Assembly (NCBI GenBank): GCA_963205525.1
Contig: CAUJJP010000139.1
Span: 1-10,835 of the forward strand
Source: Pseudomonadota bacterium
Lineage (GTDB): Bacteria > Pseudomonadota > Gammaproteobacteria > Burkholderiales > Burkholderiaceae
Length of the DNA: 10,835 nt
Direction: 5' to 3'
The position numbers and the translations under genes were made by a program. The notes under the pieces were generated by a model that saw nothing but the letters and a program-made list of their open reading frames with translations, was not told where the DNA came from and made no database searches. Position 1 is the stretch's first letter; each line of letters opens with the position of its first letter. Positions 4,023-10,835 of this stretch are shown here, piece by piece.

Positions 4023-6086
4023 TCAGTCCTCCTCGCGCGGCTTGTAGGCGCCCACCAGCTGCTGCTGCACGTTCGGCGGCACCGCCTCGTAGTGCGACAT
4101 CTCTATCGTGTAGCGGCCCTGGCCGGCGGTCATGGCGTTCAGGCGGTTCTGGTAGCCCAGCAGCTCGGACAAGGGGGCCTGGCCGCGCACCAGCGCGCTG
4201 CCGTCGGCGCCGCCGCTGGTGCCGCTGACCATGCCGCGCCGCCCCGCCAGGTCGCCGGTGATGTCGCCCAGGGCGCCGCCGGGGGCGGCGATCTCGACCT
4301 TGACGATAGGCTCCAGCACGATGGGCCGCGCTTCGACCACCGCCGCCAGAAAGGCCTTGCGGCCGGCGGTGACGAAGGCGATCTCCTTGCTGTCCACGCT
4401 GTGATGCTTGCCGTCGTAGACGGTGACGCGCAGGTCCACCACCGGGTGGCCGGAGATCGCGCCGTGGCTCAACACCTCGCGCACGCCCTTCTCCACCGCG
4501 GGGATGAACTGGCCGGGGATGACGCCGCCCTTCACCGCGTCGACGAACTCGAAGCCGGCGCCGCGCGCCAGCGGCTCCACCCGTAGATAGACCTCGCCGA
4601 ACTGACCGGCGCCGCCGGACTGCTTCTTGTGCCGGTGGTGGCCCTCGGCCGGCGCGGTGATGGTTTCGCGGTAGGCGATGCGTGGCGGCTCGGTGTCGAC
4701 CTCGAAGCGGTGCAGCTCGCGCAGCCGCTCCAGCAGCACGCGCAGGTGCAGCTCGCCCAGGCCGTAGACCACGGTCTGGTTGGTGCCGGGCACGTGCTCC
4801 AGCTTCAGGCAGGGGTCCTCGGCCACCAGCTTGCCCAGCACCTCCCACATGCGCTGCTCGTCGCCGTGGCGCTTGGGCTTGATCGCCAGCCCATGCACCG
4901 GCACCGGGAAGGGCAGCGGCCTGAGGTGGATGTGGTCGTCCTCGGCGGCGTCGTGCAGCACGGCGTCGTACTGGATCTCGTCGACCTTGGCCACGGCGAC
5001 GATGTCGCCGGGCAGCGCCTGCGCGACCTCGACGTGCTCCTTGCCCTGCATCAGGAACAGGTGGCCGACCTTGAAGGGCTTGCGGCCGTCGCCGATGAAG
5101 AGCTGGCTGTCGCGCCCGACCGTGCCCTGCCAGACGCGGAAGATGCCCATCTTGCCTACATAGGGGTCGACGGTGACCTTGAACACGTGCGCCAGCACGT
5201 GCCGCGCCGGGTCGGGGACGGCGTGCATGGGCTGCGCGGCAGCCCCCTCGCCGTTCAGGAAGTCGGGCGGGTTGCTCTCGGTGGGGTTGGGCAGCAGCTT
5301 GACGATGACGTCCAGCAGCTCGGCGATGCCGGCGCCGCTGCGCGCGCTGGTGAACACGACCGGGATCAGGTGCCCCTCGCGCAGCGCCTGCTCCAGCGGC
5401 GCGTGCAGCTCGGCGGGGTCGACGTCGCCGTCGTTCAGGTAGCGATCGACGAAGTCGCCGTCGACCTCCACCACCTGTTCCACCAGGGCCCGGTGCGCGT
5501 CGTCCACCGATCCGAAGTCGCTGTGCCCGGCGCGGTTGTAGAAGCAGTCCACGACTCGGCTCGCGCCGGCGTCGGGCAGGTTCAGCGGCAGGCATTCGCG
5601 GCCGAAGCTGTCCTGGATCTGCGCCAGCAGCGCCGCCAGGTCGACCCCGGGGGCGTCGATGCGGTTGACGATGATCAGGCGATCGAGTTGGCGCTCGGCG
5701 GCGTAGTCCATCATGCGCTGCGCCATCGGCTCGATCCCGGTGGCGGCGTTGATGACGATCGCCGCCGTCTCCACCGCCTCCAGCGCCGGCAGCGCCTGGC
5801 CGAGGAAATCCGCCGCTCCCGGGGTGTCGATCAGGTGGATGCGGCAGCCGCCGTGGTGCAGGTGCATGAGGCTGCTGCCCAGCGAGTGCTGCATGCGCCT
5901 TTCCACCGGATCGTGGTCGCTCACCGTGCTGCCGCGCTCCAGCGAGCCCAGGCTGCCGATCATGCCGGCGGCCTGCAGCAAGGCCTCGGCGAGCAGGGTC
6001 TTGCCGGCCGCGGCCGGGCCGACGAGCGCCAGCGTGCGGATGTCGGCGGTGCCGACGACGCCGGCGCTCGGTGATGGGCTTGGCAT
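4023..6086 (-). CDS. Elongation factor G-like GTPase (EF-G2-type paralogue)
   Basis: A 687-residue five-domain translational GTPase. The P-loop is GPAAAGKT (23-30), G3 is DTPGAADF (87-94), G4 is NRID (141-144) and G5 is TSARSGAG (246-253). Domain II follows from about 295, domain III around 396-470, domain IV opens with KKQSGGAGQFG (487-497) and keeps YDGKHHSVDS (557-566), and domain V reaches the end. Canonical EF-G has GHxxxGKT, DTPGHVDF and NKxD; here the first His is Pro, the switch II His is Ala91, and NKxD is NRxD. This points to a divergent paralogue rather than the housekeeping fusA, which normally lies in the str operon. Related EF-G2 proteins differ in ribosome-dependent GTPase activity, so translocation is not assured. 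The ATG at 6086 has GAAGGAGA 6-7 bases upstream. It stands apart from the efflux operon. Confidence 0.92.
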   Translation of the reverse strand: MPSPSPSAGVVGTADIRTLALVGPAAAGKTLLAEALLQAAGMIGSLGSLERGSTVSDHDPVERRMQHSLGSSLMHLHHGGCRIHLIDTPGAADFLGQALPALEAVETAAIVINAATGIEPMAQRMMDYAAERQLDRLIIVNRIDAPGVDLAALLAQIQDSFGRECLPLNLPDAGASRVVDCFYNRAGHSDFGSVDDAHRALVEQVVEVDGDFVDRYLNDGDVDPAELHAPLEQALREGHLIPVVFTSARSGAGIAELLDVIVKLLPNPTESNPPDFLNGEGAAAQPMHAVPDPARHVLAHVFKVTVDPYVGKMGIFRVWQGTVGRDSQLFIGDGRKPFKVGHLFLMQGKEHVEVAQALPGDIVAVAKVDEIQYDAVLHDAAEDDHIHLRPLPFPVPVHGLAIKPKRHGDEQRMWEVLGKLVAEDPCLKLEHVPGTNQTVVYGLGELHLRVLLERLRELHRFEVDTEPPRIAYRETITAPAEGHHRHKKQSGGAGQFGEVYLRVEPLARGAGFEFVDAVKGGVIPGQFIPAVEKGVREVLSHGAISGHPVVDLRVTVYDGKHHSVDSKEIAFVTAGRKAFLAAVVEARPIVLEPIVKVEIAAPGGALGDITGDLAGRRGMVSGTSGGADGSALVRGQAPLSELLGYQNRLNAMTAGQGRYTIEMSHYEAVPPNVQQQLVGAYKPREED

Positions 6087-6099
6087 GAGGGTCTCCTTC

Positions 6100-6160
6100 A
6101 GGCTGGCCCGTCGTGCCCTGCGGCGCTGGCGAGCGAGGTGTGTGACGCCTGGGCCAGCCT
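6100..6160 (-). promoter_or_regulatory. 10-bp inverted repeat in the EF-G leader
   Basis: AGGCTGGCCC (6100-6109) and GGGCCAGCCT (6151-6160) are perfect reverse complements, 41 bases apart. In the minus-strand RNA the distal arm ends immediately before the GAAGGAGA ribosome site. The stem could therefore expose or bury the site by stacking or alternative pairing. As DNA it could instead be a two-half operator. Mechanism unknown. Confidence 0.4.
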
Positions 6161-6184
6161 ACGCCGACCCCGGCGCCGGCACAA
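6156..6184 (-). promoter_or_regulatory. Weak sigma-70-like candidate for the EF-G gene
   Basis: TTGTGC (6184-6179) and TAGGCT (6161-6156) are 17 bases apart on the minus strand, each matching consensus at 3 of 6. The -10 overlaps the inverted-repeat arm at 6151-6160. The spacing is right but the hexamers are poor, so this is only a candidate. Confidence 0.22.
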
Positions 6185-6223
6185 GCGCGGCAACCAGAGC
6201 CGACCATCCGCGTCCTGCCGCCG

Positions 6224-6256
6224 CCCTGGGGCCACCCTGGGGCGACCCTGGGGCCG
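6224..6256. repeat. Three 11-base tandem repeats after the permease gene
   Basis: CCCTGGGGCCA, CCCTGGGGCGA and CCCTGGGGCCG are contiguous and differ only in the last three bases. The array begins 5 bases beyond the permease stop codon. Each unit contains a short CCC-T-GGG palindrome, so the RNA could form alternative small hairpins at the operon's 3' end. Confidence 0.75.
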
Positions 6257-6261
6257 TGCAC

Positions 6262-7466
<1,205 letters not shown>

Positions 7467-7467
<1 letters not shown>

Positions 7468-8207
7468 CAGCGTGGCTCCAGCGACACCCGTGGCTGGGCG
7501 CCGCGCACCGGGGTCTGCAGGCGGTCACCGTCGATCCGCCCGTCGCGGAAGTGCACGCTGCGCCGCGCCCAGGCCGCCATGTCGGGTTCGTGGGTGACCA
7601 TCAGCACGGTGATGCCGCGCTCGTCGTTGAGCTGCGCCAGCAAGGCCATGATCTCGGCGCTGCGTCGGCTGTCGAGGTTGCCCGTCGGTTCGTCGGCGAG
7701 CAGCACGCCGGGCTCGGTGACGAGGGCGCGCGCGATCGCCACCCGCTGCTGCTGGCCGCCGGAGAGCTCGGCCGGCGTGTGGCGCTCGCGCCCGTCCAGG
7801 CCCACCGCAGCGAGGCACGCGCGGGCCGCCTGGCGGCGCGCCGCTGCCGGCACCCCGCGGTACAGCAGCGGCAGCTCCACGTTCTCCAGCGCGGTGGTGC
7901 GCGGCAGCAGGTTGAAGCCCTGGAACACGAAGCCCAGGTGGCGTCTGCGCAGCAGGGCGCGCTGGTCGCGGCCCAGCCCCTGCACCGGTACGCCGCGGAA
8001 GCGGTAGCTGCCGGCGCTGGGCGTGTCCAGGCAGCCCAGGATGTTCATGGCGGTGGACTTGCCGGAACCGCTGGGCCCCATGATGGCGATGAACTCGCCG
8101 GCCCGGACGTCGAGGTCGACGCCGCGCAGCGCCTGCACCTGGGCCGATCCCTGGCCATAGACGCGGGTGATGCCGCGCAGCTCGATCAGCGCTGCGGCCT
8201 CGCTCAT
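7467..8207 (-). CDS. MacB-like ABC transporter ATP-binding protein
   Basis: A 246-residue cytoplasmic ATPase of the LolD/MacB/YknY group that powers the permease encoded next. All motifs are intact: Walker A GPSGSGKST (44-52), Q-loop Gln96 in VFQGFNLLP, signature LSGGQQQR (148-155), Walker B VLLADEPTGNLDS (168-180), and switch His206 in MVTHEPD. The stretch GRDQRALLRRRHLGFVFQ is characteristic of this group. The C-terminal tail beyond 225 is variable. The ATG at 8207 overlaps the adaptor stop by four bases (ATGA), and the stop overlaps the permease start. With the adaptor and outer-membrane genes upstream this completes a tripartite ABC exporter. Function as the ATPase is secure; substrate unknown. 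Confidence 0.95.
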
Positions 8208-9544
8208 CGCCGCGCGCCCGCGCTCTGGCCGACGATGACCGCGGCGCCGGCCTGCAGCGTCGGGCTCGTGACCTCGGTCAGGCGGCCGTCGCTCACCCCC
8301 GGCGTGACCGCCACCGCGCTCGGCCGGCCCTGTTCGAGCAGCCAGACCTGGCGCACCAGGGCGGTGTCGGTGCCGGCGCTGCGGGCGCTGCCGCTGCGCG
8401 GCGGGCGCGGCATCATGACCCCCAGCAGGTCGGCGCCTTCGCGCGCCTGCGGGCCGGGCGCGGCGGCCGGCGTGTAGCGCAGCGCCGCGTTCGGCACCAG
8501 GAGCGCGCTTTCGCGCTGCACGGTGGTGATGGTGGCGGTGGCGCTCATGCCGGGGCGCAGCGCGAGGTCGGCGTTGCGCACGCTCAGCTCGGCGGTGTAG
8601 GTGACGACGTTGTTGCTCGTCGTCGCGCCATAGCCCAGGCGCTCGATGCGGGCCGGAAAGCTGCGCTGCGGGTAGGCGCTGACGGTGAAGCTGGCGTGCT
8701 GACCTTCCTGCACCTGGCCGACGTTGGCCTCGTCGACGTTGACCTGCAGCTTCATCTGCGTCAGGTCCTCGGCGAGGGTGAACAGGGTGACCGCCTGCAG
8801 AGAAGCCGCCACCGCGTTGCCCGGCTGCACCGCGCGCGTCAGCACCACGCCGTCGATCGGCGAGCGGATCAAGGCCTTGGCCAGGTTGGTGCGGTTGCTC
8901 GACAGCGTGGCCTGTGCCTGCGCCACGCCGGCCTGCGCGCTGCCGACGCTGGCGTCGGCGCGTGCGGCGGCCGCCTGCGCACTCGCCAGTTCGCTCGCCG
9001 CCGGCACCAGGCCGGCGCTGCGCTGCTGCACGTCGCGCAGCCGTGCCAGGCTGTCGTCGGCCTCGCGCGCGCTCGCCTGCGCCTGGCGCAGCGCGGCCTC
9101 GGCGGCGGCGAGCGCGGCCTGCGAGGCCTGGACCTGGTCACGCAGCCGGGCGTCGTCCAGCGCCACCAGCACCTGGCCCGTCCTCACCCGGTCGTTCACG
9201 TCCGCCAGCACGCGCACCACCGTGCCAGACAGTTCGCTGCCGACCGAGACCTGGTTCGTCGGCTGCAGGGTGCCGCTGGCGGTGACGGTGACGGTCAGCG
9301 GGCCGCGCGTCACGACCTGGGTCTGGTAGATCGGGGCCGCCGCCGCCTGCTGGCGGCTGCGCCAGCCGCCGTAGCCGGCAGCCGCCAGCAGCACCAGCAG
9401 GAGGGCGATCCAGGGGCCGCGCCGGCGCCACCAGGGGCGTGGCAGGCCGTCGCTGCCCAGCAGGGCCTGCAGTTCGGCGTCGCCGTCGGCGGCGCCAGGG
9501 ATTGCGGCTGCGCGGGGATCGGGGGCGGTCTGCGGGCTGCTCAT
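8204..9544 (-). CDS. MacA-like periplasmic adaptor (membrane fusion protein)
   Basis: A 446-residue adaptor linking the inner-membrane ABC pump to the outer-membrane channel. After a cytoplasmic tail of about 40 residues comes one membrane anchor (GPWIALLLVLLAAAGYGG, 43-60). Then follow the first lipoyl half (about 95-130, SVGSELSGTVVRVLADVNDRV), an Ala/Gln-rich coiled-coil hairpin (131-222), the second lipoyl half (RSPIDGVVLTRAVQPGNAVA, 227-246), a beta-barrel (about 262-340) and a membrane-proximal domain. An insertion rich in Pro/Arg/Ser (360-395, containing LLGVMMPRPPR) interrupts the latter. The frame continues upstream to 10402, but the ATG at 9544 (MSSPQTAPDP) is chosen for its four-base overlap with the outer-membrane gene's stop and its correct domain start. 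Not a lipoprotein form: no lipobox. Confidence 0.93.
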   Translation of the reverse strand: MSSPQTAPDPRAAAIPGAADGDAELQALLGSDGLPRPWWRRRGPWIALLLVLLAAAGYGGWRSRQQAAAAPIYQTQVVTRGPLTVTVTASGTLQPTNQVSVGSELSGTVVRVLADVNDRVRTGQVLVALDDARLRDQVQASQAALAAAEAALRQAQASAREADDSLARLRDVQQRSAGLVPAASELASAQAAAARADASVGSAQAGVAQAQATLSSNRTNLAKALIRSPIDGVVLTRAVQPGNAVAASLQAVTLFTLAEDLTQMKLQVNVDEANVGQVQEGQHASFTVSAYPQRSFPARIERLGYGATTSNNVVTYTAELSVRNADLALRPGMSATATITTVQRESALLVPNAALRYTPAAAPGPQAREGADLLGVMMPRPPRSGSARSAGTDTALVRQVWLLEQGRPSAVAVTPGVSDGRLTEVTSPTLQAGAAVIVGQSAGARR

Positions 9545-10835
9545 CGGGACGTCGCTTCGGCAAAGACGGCGGTGGAGGTGGGCACGACGGGGGTGCCGTC
9601 GGCCACTGGAACGGCAGCTTCGCCGCCGCCCAGGGCCTTGTAGAGGCGGACCTGCTGGGTCGCCAGGCTGCTGCGACTGCTGGCGACGCCGTCCTCGGCC
9701 GCGAACAGCGTGCGCTCGGCCTGCAGCACGGTCTGGAAGTCGACCAGGCCGCTGCGGTAACGCGCGCCCGCCAGCTCGGCGGCGCGGCGTGCCGAGGCTG
9801 CCGCCGCCTGCTGCGCCTGCAGCTGCTCGCGGCCGGCGGCGAGCGCACTCAGCGTGTCTTCCACTTCCTGCAGGGCCGAGAGCACGCTGGCGCGGTAGCT
9901 GGCTGCGGCCTCGTCGCGCGCCGCCTCCTGCTGCCTGACCTGGGCCTGCAGGCGGCCGAAGTCCAGCACCGGCAGGCTGACGCTGCCCAGCAGGGACGCC
10001 ACCCCCGCCCCGGGCCCGAGGGTGCCCAGGCGCAGCGCGCTCAGGCCGATCGTGCCGCCGATGGACAGGCTGGGCAGGCGCGCCGCATCGGCTTCGTCGA
10101 CACGCGCGGCGGCGGCGCGCAGCTGCTGCTCGGCGGCCTGCACGTCGGGACGCTGGCGCAACAGCTCTGCTGGCAGCACGAGGGCGGCGTCGGTCGCGGC
10201 CAGCGGCTGCACGCCCGCCTCGGGCGTGTGCTGCAGGCGTTCCTGCAGCGTCGCCGGGGCTTGCCCGCACAGCACCGCCAGCGCGTGCATGGCCTGCCGT
10301 GCGCTGCTGCGCAGAGCCGGCAGCTGGGCGCGCGTCTGCTCGACCGCGCTGCGCGCCTGCTCGACGTCCAGCGTCGTCACCAGCCCGGCTTCCTGCCGCC
10401 ACTGGACGATCTGCAAGGTCTGCTGCTGGCTCGCGAGGTTGCGCTCGGCGATCGCCTGCCGCGCCTGCGCGCCGCGCAGCGTGATGAGCGTGCTCGCCAC
10501 CTCGGCAGCCACCACGACCCGCGTCTGCGCCAGGCTGAGCGCGCTTGCCTGCAGGCTGGCCTGTGCGGCGCGCTCACCGGCACGGCCGGCGCCCCAGAGG
10601 TCGAGTTCCCAGCTCGCGTCCAGGCCGGCCTGCCACTGCTGGGCGTGGCCGGCGTGCTCGGCGGCGCTGGCGCGTGCCGAGGCGTCGGCGCCCACGCTGG
10701 GCATGAGGACGGCAACCGCCAGCTCGCGCGCCGCCCGCGCCTGGCGCAGTCGCGCCTGGGCGGCGGCGACCTCGCTGCCCTGGGCCAGGGCCTGCGCCAC
10801 CAGCTCGGGCAGCACCGGGTCGCCGAAGCGGGCCC
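9541..10835 (-). CDS. NodT/TolC-family outer-membrane efflux protein, 5' end cut by the right edge
   Basis: The last 430 residues of a trimeric outer-membrane channel protein. The visible start, ARFGDPVLPELVAQAL, matches the early 'W..FGDP.L..LV..AL' region of NodT-type factors, so only the signal peptide or lipobox and a few dozen residues are missing. An in-frame GTG at 10815 is internal. Two homologous OEP halves are visible, with heptad-like Ala/Gln/Arg-rich helices. The hallmark LLRQRPDVQAAEQQLRAAAA marks the second half, followed by PSLSIGGTIG (strand) and YRSGLVDFQTVLQAERTLF, ending RLYKALGGGEAAVPV. Its stop overlaps the adaptor start by four bases. Being first in this operon with its own adaptor and pump, it is probably dedicated to this exporter. 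Confidence 0.93.
   Translation of the reverse strand, partial: ARFGDPVLPELVAQALAQGSEVAAAQARLRQARAARELAVAVLMPSVGADASARASAAEHAGHAQQWQAGLDASWELDLWGAGRAGERAAQASLQASALSLAQTRVVVAAEVASTLITLRGAQARQAIAERNLASQQQTLQIVQWRQEAGLVTTLDVEQARSAVEQTRAQLPALRSSARQAMHALAVLCGQAPATLQERLQHTPEAGVQPLAATDAALVLPAELLRQRPDVQAAEQQLRAAAARVDEADAARLPSLSIGGTIGLSALRLGTLGPGAGVASLLGSVSLPVLDFGRLQAQVRQQEAARDEAAASYRASVLSALQEVEDTLSALAAGREQLQAQQAAAASARRAAELAGARYRSGLVDFQTVLQAERTLFAAEDGVASSRSSLATQQVRLYKALGGGEAAVPVADGTPVVPTSTAVFAEATSR

Larger units (their letters stand above)
6087..6261. other. Intergenic leader between the efflux operon and the EF-G paralogue
   Basis: 175 bases with no gene. It contains the 11-base tandem repeats next to the permease stop, a faint promoter-like pair and a 10-bp inverted repeat bordering the EF-G ribosome site. 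It probably holds the promoter and 5' leader of the EF-G gene. Confidence 0.6.

Noticed and set aside
4629..6074. 481-residue plus-strand frame, and the 764-residue plus-strand frame at 5713-8007
   Set aside because: Antisense to EF-G and the efflux genes, with no recognisable domains and His/Gln/Val-rich bias.
3121..6261. 1046-residue minus-strand frame across the EF-G gene
   Set aside because: Arg/Ala/Pro-rich low-complexity translation in the wrong frame; the 687-residue EF-G frame shows all domain motifs.
7551..9643. Plus-strand frames 7551-8477 and 8696-9643
   Set aside because: Antisense to the ATPase and adaptor, whose motifs are intact on the minus strand.
9545..10402. Extension of the adaptor frame upstream to 10402
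   Set aside because: This part overlaps the outer-membrane gene in another frame and is Arg/Ala-rich noise; the ATG at 9544 starts the true adaptor.

Overview
The window is very GC-rich and almost every gene lies on the minus strand. The protein types and sequence style (E. coli-type IlvD, Arg/Ala-rich small hypotheticals, an HDOD protein, a split MacB exporter with a NodT-like outer-membrane partner) suggest a chromosome of a betaproteobacterium, most likely Burkholderiales and possibly Comamonadaceae. That placement is inference from style; no rRNA or other phylogenetic marker is present. There is no prophage, insertion sequence, CRISPR array, tRNA or rRNA.

Reading in the direction of transcription (right to left), the right third (10835 to 6262) is one tightly packed tripartite efflux operon. 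It encodes an outer-membrane factor cut by the right edge, a MacA-like periplasmic adaptor, a MacB-like ATPase and a MacB-like FtsX permease, joined by 4-, 4- and 1-base overlaps. MacB is therefore split into two polypeptides. After a 175-base gap with a three-copy 11-base tandem repeat and a 10-bp inverted repeat comes a complete EF-G paralogue (6086-4023), which lacks the switch II histidine of canonical EF-G.

Next is a 185-residue repressor-like hypothetical (3926-3369) that looks leaderless: its -10-like element sits where transcription would begin at the ATG. Downstream is about 500 bases with no convincing gene. It carries a duplicated GC-rich repeat enclosing a 10-bp inverted repeat, a G-rich tract, the best promoter-like sequence in the window (3083-3110), and a leader with a strong hairpin (2904-2932). 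That leader runs into two small basic ORFs (2873-2727, 48 aa; 2683-2447, 78 aa), each with a clear Shine-Dalgarno sequence. They are followed by an HDOD-domain protein (2342-1482) and by ilvD (1285 to the left edge), which is cut at its 3' end.

The efflux genes form one clear machine, and ilvD is branched-chain amino-acid biosynthesis. The middle block (EF-G paralogue, repressor-like protein, two small ORFs, HDOD protein) has no obvious shared pathway. It holds most of the unexplained structure: leader hairpins, AT-rich promoter islands and local repeats. I see no strong evidence for a wholly new defence or mobile system here. The small-ORF locus with its structured leader and the divergent EF-G are the parts most worth following up.
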